Positions 13,284 through 26,039 of a DNA stretch of 64,000 nucleotides are shown here, in pieces. This DNA is from Ooceraea biroi (lineage: Eukaryota > Arthropoda > Insecta > Hymenoptera > Formicidae). Each line of letters starts with the position of its first letter. The first letter of the stretch is position 1. The translations under genes and the position numbers were made by a program. Under the pieces are notes generated by a model, which did not search any database, was not told where the DNA came from, and worked only from the letters and a program-made list of their open reading frames with translations. The DNA lies in assembly GCF_003672135.1 (NCBI RefSeq), contig NC_039511.1, positions 9,202,464-9,266,463 on the forward strand, in the 5' to 3' direction.

Positions 13284-13955
13284 TACTACGACGATCCGTA
13301 TGGTATATAGGCCGATATCTCACGGTCATGTGGCATTCGTTAGTATGCTTGATAGCAGCAAACCCGCGCTGTCTGTCCACGCCGTCGTCGCCGCCGTAAT
13401 TTATGGTTACCAGGTCGACGTAGACATTACGAATTATTTGGTGACGAGTCGCGTGCGCCCTCGTACCTGCGACCTGTCCCGTTTGCACGTTGATTCACGA
13501 AGAGAAAGGACACCGCGAAAGAAGGAACGAGGAGGCGCGTGTCGTGAAGGAAAGAGACAGACAGGTCACCGACCGGTTGCCGATGACAATTCCGACGGGC
13601 GACCGACACTGGCACACCAGCCGGCAGGTATTCCTACATTATTAGCTCGGAACTAGGCCAACGGTGCAGGTTCACTAAACCACAACGCAAATTGGATTAC
13701 CTTTATTTTCGTTTATGCCGAGGAATAAGGCCATTCCTAAAAGTATTCCTACATGTCGACTGTCTAACCGAGTTTGACCGTAATTTCAAATTGATGCACG
13801 CGACGTTTGTCTCTTATTAAGATTTATTTATTTAAAAAATAATATTTAGCAATGTGTTATATATGTATATTTTGATAATACCTGAATCCATAATAATTAC
13901 CGAAGATCAATTAGACAGATGTTTATAAGATATAACAGTATCTTCTTAAAATATT

Positions 13956-14002
13956 AATGCAAATATCTTTAAAATTACCAATGCAAATATCTTTAAATTA
14001 GC
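13956..14002. repeat. Two-copy 24-bp tandem repeat carrying POU octamers
   Basis: A 24-bp unit (AATGCAAATATCTTTAAAAT plus TACC) is followed directly by a second, slightly shorter copy. Each copy contains ATGCAAAT, the canonical POU-domain octamer, at 13957-13964 and 13981-13988. The duplication is directly visible; any binding role is inferred. Confidence 0.85.
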
Positions 14003-16224
14003 TTCCTGCTTTATAAATAGCATATATTAGAATAATCTCCTTGTGCAGACACAGAGGCTCGCGAATCTTTACCACGCCATAAATTCCACCTCGCACTTCC
14101 TGTATATATTTTATTACCTTTATTATATCGTATTAACTTCGTTAGTTTAGCGTTAATTGCATATTAATTGACAGTTTATCGCTCGTGAAATCACGAAAGG
14201 TGAACGATGATGCGATGGCATTGAACGAATGGGGAAACAGAACCGCACCTATACGTCGATCAGTGTTTCGAAAACCACTCGTGCTATCGTGCATTATACG
14301 TGAAACGAGTTTTAAGGTAGCGTGGGGGGGCCTATTCGTGCGCGCATTGAAATTCCTGCCGATCTCGCGGGACCGAGTAGCCGATTTTTATCGAGTACAC
14401 GAGTACTGGTTGCTGGATAGTACTTGTAGAAATCGCGTTCGATATCGAGGAACGGTCAAATGCGCGCAGAATAAAAATCGCTCGATCGAGAACGAGAACG
14501 GGCACATTCGCGGCTTCAATCAAATGAGAGAGAAACCGCTCGCTTAATGAACAGCATGAAATGATCCGAGGAAAAGTACTGTTGACGAAATGTTGAGGGA
14601 GAAAGATATTCCCCATAATAATATTTAATGCCGATCAAATAGAGACTACTGTCGCATTCGCGACATCGCGACGATTCGACGCATAACATGTGATGTACTC
14701 AAATACCCTCATGTCTGAAGCTACACGTCACATCTCGTCGTGCGAGTAACAGAAAGCCGATAATCTATCATCCATATTCCGCGACTGAATGTCCATACTT
14801 GATTTATTCATCGTGGTGGCGCATTTTGCGAAATCGAATTTCCGAGTGCTATTTTCGCACGTTCCTATTCTGACTCGACCAAGTAGCGCGGGTCAACGTC
14901 CCGGTACTTCGATCAATTCGCCAAAGTATCGCTAAATTCAGTAAAAGCATCCGATTTCTACGGTATTGTCCTACGTGACCGAAGAATTGATGTGTTCGAT
15001 TGAATTCGCGGGCTCATTTCACGCGCTACGGGAGCGAGAGTACCGGTGTACTTGGTATTTTTCTAGTGAGTCGCCCGTAACGCGCTGTCCTTTTATAATC
15101 GGAGGCCGACGGCCGTCGGAGGGCGTCTCTCGTAGCAGGTTTTTTTATCCGTAACGCTCTATATCGGGACGATTATCCGCTCAATACGTCCGACGATCGA
15201 TCGCTTTGAGAGTCACGTGAAGCGTCATCATTCCAAGTCCAACGACAACGATGGTCCAACACGCGCCTCGTTCTTTTCCAACGAAACTTATTGTAGCGTG
15301 AGCTCATGACGAATATGTTGTCCTGGCGTTGTCCTGCTTATTTCTCTCGTTTTTACCGTTTCATGAATATCTGCCATGATTCGTGCCAGCGATCGCTCGA
15401 GCAAGGGCCTAAGCGGGCTTGACGAAGTCACGCACACCCGTATAGCGTTTCATGAATCATTTAATGTTGCTATTATACTGCTACCAAGACGTTACTAATG
15501 ACATACCTGTCTTCTACATTTATCAATCTACTTTTATTACCAATTCAAGTTAATTTGTTAGAAGAATTGTACACCCTTCATTATTGTACAATCTTCAACG
15601 AATTATCAGGCAGTTCTCCCAAAATAAGGATATAAAATGGAAATGTAAAACATAAATGAAACAAATTAAAAAATAAATTGTCAAGCAAAAATCGCGCTTG
15701 TCAAGGCGATAAATAAATAATCGAATGCGAGGAATGCTGTGGGCAGAAGAGGCATGCATCGGCAAATCAAAGTGGATAAAATCCTAGGCAAAGCAGGTGA
15801 TGCGGCTAACAGTACCGATGCATTAAGGAAACAGTGAATGTCATACCAAGAAGCTGTACGACATAACAGTGCTGACTAGGCTGATCGTAAAATAATCATC
15901 TAGTGGCTTAAGGATGCCCTCGCGTTTACGTGGACCAACAAACTTTGGAGTTCCTCTCCGGTTATTGCCCTTCCTAGATCGCGTGTCTAGCGCCGTTTCT
16001 TATTTACACTCCATTACCACGTTTCATTTTCGTCATCTTGCCTAACAAGCGCACGAGCATCACTATAGGCACGAGCATTGATCTTGCTAATTAACGTTTA
16101 GTAATAAGCGCTTTCGATATTTCCGGTACGTCTGTTGGTCTACTGGATCTACAAAGTCCAGTTTCTGTTACGAAAAATTTGCTCAAACATTGCTTTTGTC
16201 CGCATAGCTGCTTGATTTTTAATG

Positions 16225-16277
16225 TTAAATAATTTAATTCTTGAATGATGATTAAATAATTTAATTCTTAAGTAATG
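16225..16277. repeat. Two-copy 27-bp tandem repeat
   Basis: Two adjacent units begin TTAAATAATTTAATTCTT and diverge only at their 3' ends. The unit is almost entirely A/T. This is likely a local slippage duplication. Confidence 0.85.
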
Positions 16278-16858
16278 TTAATACCGCGAGATAAAAATGA
16301 TTTAAAAGATGGAAAAGGACTTTTTCCGTCCGAAATTTATCCACTGACATTAAAACGGCGCAATATGCGTTTGTGAACGACTTATTGTACATGATATTAA
16401 GAAGCGATAAGTATGAGGATAAATCGTGAGAAGAATGCTTTTTTTTTATTTTCAACGTCGCGGTAGCCACACGGATATGTAAGCTTCGTAACGAATATCG
16501 CAGATTAGTATGCAACATCGTACTTGGTTCGCGAGGATCGCAACATTATTACGGTCGATATGCAGAGTTAACTGTTCATTGGAAACTTCGCGTTTCCGCT
16601 GAAAGGCGATTTAATATATCACGCCGGCTGATCGTTATGCGCGATAGGCGAGCTATCGGACGCACGTCGACCGTGACGGATTCGCGTCCGTTCTTTTTAT
16701 TTTTCTCCTTTTTTTTTGCGAGGAGCAAGATTGCTTCGCGCCAACGTGATCGCGGCGCGTCGTCAGGAAAATAGCAACAATCGACCGTGAATGTAACAGC
16801 AACAGCGGCTGCACGTGTTCGAACGAGGCGCCGCGTCATGCAGAATCTCAAATCCCGC

Positions 16859-16912
16859 CGTCGTCGTCGTCGTCGTCGTCATCTTCGCGGCCGTCGTCAT
16901 CGTCGCCGCCAT
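16859..16912. repeat. CGT/TCG trinucleotide microsatellite
   Basis: Eight near-perfect TCG units are followed by imperfect TCG/CGC units. Read in different frames it gives poly-Arg, poly-Val or poly-Ser, so the surrounding open frames at 16787-17192 are treated as repeat artefacts. Confidence 0.9.
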
Positions 16913-18240
16913 GGTCTCCATGAGATTGAGAAGGGAATTCGATCCGCTACAGGAATGTCCCGTTTATTCACGCGCGTCTCTCTCCGTCATCCTCGGAAAG
17001 AACATCGGAGCAGTCCAACTCCGACGGATACAAAGGGGAGACCCCATAGATTTCTCTAGTTTATATTTCATCTGCCCGTTAGCGTGTCACTCGTCTGCGC
17101 TCTATTATTCCGAAATCCCCGGTATTTCCGTGACTCATTATGTAGGACCGTGCAGACCTGTTTTAAATTCTCCCCGTAGACGCGTCGTTTAGAAGAATCG
17201 ATATATTTTCGGCTATTGATCCCGCGTAGAGGTACTCGCTGCGAAGATTTTACTCGTTTCGAAAGAATTCACGAGTACCTCGCGCGTCATGGAGCCCCAC
17301 GCGTTTAAAAATTACAATCGACTTGGAGCAAAATCTCGTACGATTTACTCGGAGTGTTACATTAATTCTCGAGATGCAATTTCATTGCTCTCATCGTATC
17401 GTGTATCGCGAGTATCACGTAATCTTCTGGTTATCGCGGATACCCAAGATCCTGCATGTTCTCCGAATTGGAACGGAGAGCTCCTTGGTATTCACGCATT
17501 GGCGTTGTTTGCCTCGGTATTCAGACACTGTCTCTTAATTGTGCGAGGTGTTCGTGCACGTCCGACTATCCTTCACGACTGCAAGTCGACACGCATACCT
17601 ATTGTACACCGCCTTGAATTATTTAGGCATCATCAGCCGGTCCTTTTTGACTTTGATTCTCGGTCCATCCTTTTACGCGAATCGCGAGGAAAGAGGGAAA
17701 TTATGTCTATAATTGTTCAACCTTTAATCTTTCACTCTATTTGATCAAAGAATCGATATACGCGAATTAATTTAGCAGATTGTTAATTGATCGATTGTTC
17801 TTTGCTGATTACACATTGGCGAAATAATTATACTTTTGTAAATAAATATTTGATAAAAAATGAATTGCTAATTTAGCTTTACATTTGAAGCAAAAATAAC
17901 AAAAATGCTTCTTTAAAAATGTAAAATGATATATTTTGAGTAACTAGATAGATTCGCTGCCAATAGCGTACTTTTTTATTCAAATCTAAAGAACTATACA
18001 AGATTTCTAAGATAAACGAGTCGCACGTGATAAATGAAATCTTATCACCAGCAATACGAAATGCATTGCAAAAGATCCTTCGTGCAGAGAAGTTACTCCT
18101 TCACTGTTACCCATTGCGAAGCAACGAACAGGATATCCAAATCTTTATGTAAATCTTTAAACCTCCCCTTTCACACATCTCCAGATCACTTGAGGATCGA
18201 GACGGGTTCCTCGGCGGTGCACATTGTCACAGTCTCCATA
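16913..18240. other. Unannotated sequence
   Basis: 16913-17290 is mixed GC. An ATG-started frame at 17289-17744 (151 codons) has no recognised domain and no clear codon bias. 17745-18150 is AT-rich. Nothing else is supported. Confidence 0.45.
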
Positions 18241-18248
18241 AAATCCAC

Positions 18249-18297
18249 GGAGACGACGACGACAACGACGACGATGATAACGACGATAATAAGGACG
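18249..18297. repeat. ACG/GAC trinucleotide tract
   Basis: Imperfect run of ACG triplets with ATG and ATA interruptions, opening a stack of low-complexity tracts that extends to 19.3 kb. Confidence 0.85.
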
Positions 18298-18686
18298 TTC
18301 TGTCATCGTAGCGCGTCACAGCCACGCGCAACCGAATCACTGATCTTGATCACTTGGTGTCACCGAAGGAGGCGCGACCGAGACCCCCTTCGTCACTTAT
18401 CCACCCTCCTGAGGAGGACCGGCGTCAAACGCTCGTCACGATCACTTACCTATCCAGCACGGTCGTCGACGACGGACGACCCTGACGGTTCGATGCGACG
18501 ACGTGGTCCCCTCTCGATGCACGATCGACGATTAGTTACTTCGCACCGTCGTGCCGGACGCGAATCTGCCGCAGATTCACGTTACTAACGTGCTTACTCC
18601 GGAGCCGCGATGCAATGATCGTCCTGCAAAGGGGACACGAGCTCTTCTCTCGCACCCTCCGACGAGCGTGTGCGAGCGCAGAGCTT

Positions 18687-18706
18687 ACTCCCTTTCTCTC
18701 TTTCTC

Positions 18707-18741
<35 letters not shown>

Positions 18742-18748
18742 GTTCTCT
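18687..18748. repeat. (CT)n microsatellite
   Basis: About 60 bases of CT dinucleotides with occasional TTT interruptions, purely pyrimidine over most of its length. Confidence 0.95.
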
Positions 18749-18842
18749 TAAGCTGGCCCCTCAAAATCACCGCAACACCACACCGAACAGAAGTGAACTA
18801 CTCGTGCGCCGCCGGTTCACGGTACCTTAAATACCTTGGCAG

Positions 18843-18877
<35 letters not shown>

Positions 18878-18957
18878 CCGCCTGCCGCCACCGCCGCTGC
18901 CGCCGCCGCCACCGCCGTCACAGCGCAGCGCAGCGCACCACCGCCACCACCGCCGTG
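18843..18957. repeat. CCG/CCA trinucleotide tract
   Basis: About 115 bases built almost entirely of GCC/CCG triplets with ACC and CTG variants and a short CAGCG run. Translation gives poly-Ala/Thr/His in the long plus-strand frame, which is why that frame is not called as a gene. Confidence 0.95.
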
Positions 18958-19077
18958 CGCGTCGTGCGGCCCCCTACCTTAAACTCGCCCCACGCCGTGC
19001 GAGCGGATTGGCGGGGGAGCAGCGCAAGAGGCAATGTGTACCCGCAGGCTACACACCGAAGAGAGCACCGCAGAGCA

Positions 19078-19270
19078 TCCTCTCTTTTTCTTTTACTCTC
19101 GCGCTCTCTTTCACGCGCGGGCTTCCTCTTCTACTCTATTTCATTTCCTCTCTTTCCCTCTTTCTCGTCTCACGATTCTATCTCTTTCCCTCGCCCGTCT
19201 CTGCTCGTCCCCCTTCCCGCGCGTTTCTCATATTTCTCTTTTTCGCCCCCTCTCCTCCCCTTTTTCTCAG
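19078..19270. repeat. Pyrimidine-rich low-complexity stretch
   Basis: About 190 bases dominated by C and T (TCTTTC, CTCTCT, CCCTC words). It may act as a polypyrimidine tract, but no exon can be fixed downstream. Confidence 0.85.
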
Positions 19271-19329
19271 CGTTCGACCACCAACGGCACGTCCGCAGGA
19301 CTAACTCGTGTAACATCGTGTAGATCAGC

Positions 19330-20838
19330 GCGAGGATGGAGAGGTATCGCTTTTGCCTCAGCGATTTAGATTCCGTAGCATCCTAGCTGTCCTATTCGCG
19401 GATCGACCGATTGTCCCGGACGTATTTCAGTGCTACCGACGAGCAAATTGTGAATCCGGCCGTGTTAGCCGGTCGAAAGGAGCAGGACGATGAGGAGCAC
19501 GGTTCGAGGAGCAGTGATGCGCAAACGCGAGTGCGCATAAGCGCAGGAGTGACGAGCTGCGCCCGCAGTCGCGCATTTGCGCTACGCGCGTCGATGCGAG
19601 CAGATTCGTTTGGTGCTTCGCTCGTGGCACTCGCCATCCGAGCTTTAGCAGCTGGAAGCTAGCTAATCGATGAATGGATAAACAAATTGTGAGACACGTG
19701 AACGTCCAAGTTTCGTCGAATTTCCCAGAGGATGATGAAGGGATGACGAATAGTACTAGAGATAGCTTGCGCGCATTTGGATTGCATACACTTGCCATTA
19801 ATTTTCCTCCTGTAGGCTCGATTATCGCGATAGACAGGCAGATTGGGGGAATTATGTTAAGTCCTATCTGGGAATTCGAACGCAAGCGAATTGATCAATG
19901 CCATTGGAAATTCAATCCGCTGATTCACTATCGATCCTTTACATCAAACACGCTGGATGGTAAACTCGCAGCGGTCCAAAAGTCGGTTCCCTGATGGTTC
20001 CGAGAAAACATCTCGTGGCGAAATCCTCGTCGAACCTCCATCTCCATTCATTCGCGTCGTTGGAGACGACGAGTCGTTCTTCTTTTTCCATTTTTTTTTA
20101 TTTATCGATTTTCGTACGGGGATATCTCGCGTGTGCGTCACGGTGGCGGTAACGTTATTCCCCTCTGGATCGTTCCTCCGACTGTTCGTTCCGCGTGGTC
20201 ATTAATCGACCACGCGAAGGTCAAGAAATTCCGCAGAATCGCAGCCACGTTCTACGAAAGGTTCGTTTTAGAGATGATCTCATCAAGATTGATTAGAGGG
20301 GACGTATATATAAAACGTTTTACACACGCGCATCAGACTATCTAATTGCGGATCGATGGTCCATTTGTTACATGGATTACGGCTCTGACACATTACTACG
20401 CTATAAGTTACCGTAACGGCGCGCGATACCATCGCGTCCTTTTCCGCTTGAGGTATCCCCGGCAAGAAAGTCTTCGGTACTCAGTTTTGACGCAAGGGCA
20501 GTTAATCGTTTTCGCGCAGAATTCATGCGACGGTCATTCCTCCGCCCTCGCGAGATCATGTCATACCGTCCGATCCTCAAAAACGTAGAAAAATCCATCC
20601 AACGACCAGGTCATTAATTGTCGACGTTTGCCGATAAACCTTCACGATGTCCAGGAAGTTAGTCGATACCGGGGCTCCCTTCTACCCCTTCCCGCCTGCC
20701 CGCCGGCCGTAGGTACTGTGCATCGTCCATATTTACGAGGGAGAGAAGTTCATCGGATAGAGGAGAGCAGCCGTAAAGCACCGGGTCGGCGGACGCTGCA
20801 CTCGCGAGGTGCTCGCGAGAGATATCCGAGACGATGTA
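19330..20838. other. Unannotated sequence with one weak coding hint
   Basis: An ATG frame at 19674-19994 contains Asp/Glu-rich and hydrophobic stretches. Inside it is a good acceptor-like sequence (TTTTCCTCCTGTAG, ending at 19815), so an exon starting at 19816 is conceivable. Codon-position bias is weak, no domain is recognised, and a competing open frame lies on the other strand, so it is not called as a CDS. The rest is unremarkable. Confidence 0.35.
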
Positions 20839-20840
20839 TC

Positions 20841-20872
20841 CACCTTGGCTCACCTTGGTTCACCTTGGCTCA
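20841..20872. repeat. 10-bp tandem repeat, three copies
   Basis: CACCTTGGCT, CACCTTGGTT and CACCTTGGCT occur in direct succession. Only the middle copy has a base change. Confidence 0.9.
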
Positions 20873-21144
20873 TCGGCAGCTATGAAGGCAGAGTGGCGGA
20901 AGGGGTATTCGGTTCAGCGAACCGAACGCGCACACGAACGTAACTGGTACGCGCTAACTGTTCGGGGTCTTTCTCTCATGGAGGTATAGGATGCCATTGA
21001 CACTGACATAATAACTTGCCGGAACCGCGTTCGACGGAAAGCCGCAGTCACGACATACAAATGAAATTGCCGCCGATGGTGTAACCACCTCTCTTGCATA
21101 AGTGCTAGAGAGCATGGAGATTCGAGTGGCGGAGAGAGTGAAAA

Positions 21145-21156
21145 AGAGAGAGAGAG

Positions 21157-21202
<46 letters not shown>

Positions 21203-21205
21203 TAT
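21145..21205. repeat. Compound (GA)n-(TG)n microsatellite
   Basis: About 8 GA units run directly into more than 20 TG units with a late TA interruption. The open frames here encode repetitive Val/Cys or His/Thr and are artefacts. Confidence 0.97.
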
Positions 21206-24200
21206 GCTGAGCGGGCGGACGCAGGGCAGGGTAACGAGGGAGGAGAAAGTGAAATGAGAAAGAGAGAAAGACACACTGTGTCGAGCACACAGACAGTGAA
21301 CTTGACCTGGATCCCGGTCAGAGAGAAAGAAATGATCGTGGGCTCCCGTGGAAAGGAGAAAGGAGACGGAGAAAGAGCGAGACCGAGGAAATTACTTTCG
21401 ATTTCGAGCTCTCAGGATCGGTTACACTTTCCCTCTCGTTCCGCCGCGTGGTACGAGATTGTTTTCCTTCCTCCTTCCGCCCCGGCCGTCTCGCGACATG
21501 TCGGGCGGATCATCATGTTTCGCACTTGTACCAGTATCGGCCGCAACTGATCAAAGAATCTCTCTTTCAGGGAAATCGCGATTGCGCGATCGACGAGAAC
21601 GCGCGAAACTTCGTCGACGTCCTTGTCACATTTTCCTGCAATGATACCCATCGATTGCGGTACTTCTCAAAATTTCAATGACGCGTGATTCATTCGCAGA
21701 AAACGTCTAATCGATAATCCCTGATTGCTTGGATACAGTGATCGCGCGCTTGACACGGAGTTATCGTTAATAAAGATCACCGTATCCGTGTTCGGTTGAA
21801 TCCTCCACGCTCGAATGACGCAATGTATTTGTCCCGGGCATCGACTCCATAATTTGATGCAAACGTCAGAGTTACGACAGGACACACTCACTAAACTCAC
21901 GTGGGAATTACCTAAATAGACCAAAACGGACGCCGCTGTTTCCGTGAGACGTATGATTTTCTGAGTTAGTGCGCAGGCCACACTTAGCATCACCTTGAAA
22001 ATTCAAAGTTGTTAACGCAATGTAGCGATATGCAAGCTCATCACAAACACTGATCACAGCGTCTGACATTTAGATGTATCTTAAAAGTGTGGCATAACTT
22101 TGCATTATTTATACATAATATAAATTATTCCGCGACATTAAATTCCAAAGTAGATCCTAAAATAAAAGACCTCATAGAAGATGCATGCAGGCGGTAACCT
22201 TTAAACCTCTAGTCTTTCCTAAGACTTCCTTTCAGCAAGGATGAAAAGTATTTTCTTTATTTTCTGAGCAAAGCTATCGACGTGCATAAAACATATTAAA
22301 CGCGATGCCAATCGATATTGTAGGCCTCGAGAGAGTCGAGCAACTCTGCCCTCCGATTGGGCTGTGTCCCTATCTCCGCCTGTATCCCACGAGGAAACCA
22401 GCCGCTTTCAAGCCTCATCCCTCGATATCATCCGGAGCGCACGAGTCGACGAACGACCTTGCGACATTTGCCGCACGGCGATTTGCTTGCGCTTGGTGAA
22501 CCTGGCTGGAGTCCGCTCGTGGGACGTTACGTGTCGACGTCGCGATTGTCCGGCGATGTGTTGGCGCAGTCCCGTTCCCTCGATGGGACACCTCGAGGAT
22601 TACGAGGCGGCTCTCTCGCGGACGGATAGGTCAGATATCACAAGCGCGAAGTCAGCACGACTCCTCTCTCGACTTCGCCACGCCGTGCCTCACTGCTCTC
22701 TTCCTCCTCCTGGCCCCGTTCTAAGGAGTTCTTTCCGGCGAGAGAGGCACCGTTGTTGTCAGCGCGGCAAATCCGCATCGCTATCTGCGACGTAACTGCA
22801 ACGCCCGTCTCGTAAATAAACGCGCGGCCGCACATCGTCGCTCCGGCAAATGGAGATATTATGCAGACCTCCCGGTCGCTTTGATACTGGAGCGAGGAAA
22901 AGGCCCACCGATTACTCCGGGGCGAGGGGGGAAAACTGGAATGTTCGGGCGCGGTTTTCCGGCGAAGTTATACAATCGGCGCGTGTAAAGCCGGCGAAAT
23001 ATTTGCCGGGCCCCATTACAGGCGCGTACGTAAGCAGACGGAAGTGTCGGACACTGGGCTGGATCGAGTACACGTGCATGCGCGCGATGGGGGTGTCGGC
23101 TCAGTGCACTTGCGCGCGCGCGCACGCGAGTAGTATCCCTCGATGGACCGTAAATATGGGAATTTACGCGCGCGAGTGCTCCTCCAAGCTCTTGCGTGCC
23201 CCGCACGCGGGTAACTTATGCGCTCGCATAAGAGATCCCGCGGTAGATGATAACTCCGGTACCGTTTTGTCGTTTCGAAATCCGTGATAAGCGAGGACGA
23301 AGACCACTCGAGAACACAAGCTGGAAATGTCAGAACATAGAACGGAGTCACCTCATCGATAAAAGCTTAAAAGTTAAAATGTTTTGCGTCTTCATTCCCA
23401 AATATATTCAAGCGTTATCAATTATTTCTTTGTGTTTTTCGTAAGCTGAGATCAATAGTTCCCTCGTAATAGTTCATTTATATCATTTAAAACTAATAAT
23501 TGTATAAATTTTAACCCTTTTGGACCTTTTTTGGGACGTACATACATTCTGAAGTAAGTTTTCTCCATCCTAAATACCTAATGAGATTTATTAATATATG
23601 TGCCGCATTTAAAAATCACCCTCAGAAAAAAGATTGCGGGAATTATATTTTGACGTATATTCATCCTATTGGTGTATCAGCAAACTCGAAAATATTAACA
23701 CGAATGCTCTGACTGGAGTCCAATTAGAAAGGATTAAACATGATTCTCTCAAACGATTTTTCCATACTATTAAAAAACACTCTGCACCATGTCTTTCGAT
23801 ATTTGTTCCGTATTATTCGCAATGCTCAAACAACTACGGATATCGGAGATATCGATGTCCGTATTTTACGACCGCGTCCGACTGATGGGGCGCACGTAAC
23901 GCATGACGTCCTCTTCCTGGACCGTCGACGACATCACGACACAGCGCACGCTGTGTCATGGCAGGGCTACGTGAAAAACGGTCACGTGTTCCGCGGCGCA
24001 CGTGCTATCGCGAATACGCATTTCAGATTCTAAGGAAGAATAAACGTCTCGCGTTCGGGGCGCCTGCATTATCATCGATTTCGTGGCTCGCCTGACAATT
24101 TTTCGTTCGCTCAAACACGTCCTGACCCCGACCCCACTTCCGCGATGTCGGACACACGCTGTCAATTATGGAAGTAAAAATAAATTTCAATACATCGGAG

Positions 24201-24400
24201 TGCACTTTCACGCGGTCGCGTCAAATTTATTCGGCACTCTCGCGATCGGTTTTCTCAAATATCATGCTGGTAAGTGCACGACGGTAACGTCACTCTGAAT
24301 CGTTCCACATTGCGCACATTGTTCTTTAGATAGCACTTGCTTTCACGTCGCGAGACATGTAGATACGAAGGTTGGGTCACCGCATGCGAATTATTTATCG
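21206..24400. other. Unannotated, mainly unique sequence
   Basis: 21210-21450 is purine-rich. 22010-22310 and 23330-23800 are AT-rich. 22860-23240 is strongly CpG-rich with a (CG)n-like run near 23110-23128. A TTAACCC word at 23511 was considered as a transposon end and rejected. No gene is recognised. Confidence 0.5.
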
Positions 24401-25960
24401 TCGGAAATATCATCGATACAGAACTGATTTGTGATGCAGCTGAAATACGAGATAACAGCGCTGATTAAACGGATTCACTCCTCCTGTAATTATTACAAGA
24501 TTTTCTTAATAGTCGTGTTAATAATAGCGGAATTATGTGGCATAATGGATGCTTTTATTGTGCAACGTACGAGAGTTTCATGATCTCACAATTCCATGAA
24601 AGAGGGTAAATTCTGCGAGATAGTTCTCGCAGGGGATGTAGGAAATCAATAGCGTTGCTAGGGCTGGTCGGAGAGCATGGGACGATGATGCTTTTAAAGC
24701 GTCCAGGAAACCCCGACGGCGCGGAGTACACTCACAATGCACGCTTGCAAATTATTCCCCTCAAATCTTCCTTTCAGCGAATAAATTTTTTCGCGGGGAA
24801 GACAGTGATAATGGAGCGAAGTCTATTGAATTTTCCTCCCTTCTCTCGTGGTGTACGTTCGATGTCACTTCAACATTTCTCGCAAATAAGCCAATAAATA
24901 TTAATTTCGTCTGTGTAAAGGAACAAAACACTTTTGTTAACAACTGACATATATTCAATCAAGAAAAAGATTGTTAAGAAGAATTAGGAAACCTATCGTC
25001 AAGTTAGAATAGTCGAGTGAAAAATATTGCACATTGTTATATGGGCGATATTATTCTTCTGTTTTAATTTGTTGTGACAATAAAAGTCATTGTCTTTATT
25101 ATGGAAGAGTACTCTCTCTTTCTCTCTCTCCCTATAACTGCTAAATTGGAAAACTCATGTTACGGTTTTAAATATTACACATGGCCAAATGAGATACGTA
25201 ATATAGTTACGTGAACATTGTGCTTTCTCTTTAATGTATTCAATTTTCATAATAACTATTGAGTAATTTTTCGCGAGCTTTTTCAATTAATTTTGCAAAA
25301 ATGGTTTTCTACATTTTTATTAGCTTTATGATTCAGAGAAAAAGTTATAAATTCCTCTTTCTAGCTATTTCCACTATTTTAGCTATTCCATTTCTCGTGT
25401 GTCACCGAAACACCGCGAGCACGATATGAAAAAGGATTTTAATCTCAAGCCGAACTGCGGATTTAGGGGTGATTCGTATGTCACATGCGAGAGAGTGGAT
25501 GACAGTAGGAGAAAGCCAGGTCGTCAACCAACCATTTTATGATCCTTTTTTCCTTTTTTTACGAGACTTCCATCTATCCAGTTACCTGCGGCTTATCAGA
25601 CAACCGTAAAAGCCACCACGGGAAAATATTCCGAGAAGTCATAGAATCGCGGACTTGTGGAGATCAACGAGAAACAATTTATCGTCATATCAGAAAATAT
25701 TTGCGCACGGAAACAAATATCAATTATTTGCGATTGGATTCTCGCGGAGGAGGGAGGGAACAGAATAATCCGAGGCTTTTCGTGCTGATCCTATTTAGCT
25801 CGCAGCTGTCCCATCGAGTCATTGATTTCAGCTAATCCCGGCAGGAAGGATCACAATCGGCGACACCAGGCACACATGCATGGGTGCATCAGAGAAACAC
25901 ATGTGCACTCGCAGAGAAGAGTGACATCATAACGTCGCATTCGCAATCCCGAGGAGTAAA
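24401..25960. other. AT-rich unannotated sequence
   Basis: Mostly AT-rich and unique. A short (CT)n run sits at 25111-25132. 25848-25920 contains several ACATG/CATGT words forming weak inverted repeats. No open frame shows coding character. Confidence 0.5.
25111..25132. repeat. Short (CT)n run
   Basis: About 22 bases of CT dinucleotides with one TTT interruption inside an AT-rich block. Confidence 0.8.
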
Positions 25961-25979
25961 TTTTGGTTGCATCAAACAT

Positions 25980-26036
25980 GCGGCGGGAAAAAGGAGAAAG
26001 AGAAAAAGAGCGAGAGAAAGAGAGAAAGAAACACAG
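25980..26036. repeat. Purine-rich (GA/GAAA) tract
   Basis: Almost pure purine over about 55 bases. The complementary strand is a strong pyrimidine tract. Confidence 0.85.
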
Positions 26037-26039
26037 GTT

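Larger units (their letters stand above)
10301..13680. other. AT island followed by mixed-GC unannotated sequence
   Basis: 10301-10520 is an AT-rich island containing a 33-bp imperfect palindrome (10417-10450). 10660-11110 and 11840-12180 are GC-rich, and 12480-12670 is AT-rich. A CTG/TTG triplet run lies at 13261-13283. No coding exon can be supported. Confidence 0.5.
13681..16856. other. AT-island-rich unannotated sequence
   Basis: 13780-14180, 15460-15900 and 16080-16560 are AT-rich and contain two short tandem duplications listed separately. 14185-14547 has an ATG-free open frame (it starts at GTG) without coding bias. 14600-15450 is mixed unique sequence. No gene is recognised. Confidence 0.5.

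Noticed and set aside
18670..19323. Long plus-strand open frame (217 codons)
   Set aside because: It translates the CT, CCG and pyrimidine tracts into Ser/Leu, Ala/Thr and Ser/Phe/Pro runs. Low-complexity DNA explains it entirely.
23511..23527. TTAACCCTTTTGG as a piggyBac-like transposon end
   Set aside because: The TTAA plus CCC start fits, but no inverted partner ending in GGGTTAA was found within several kilobases and no transposase is present.
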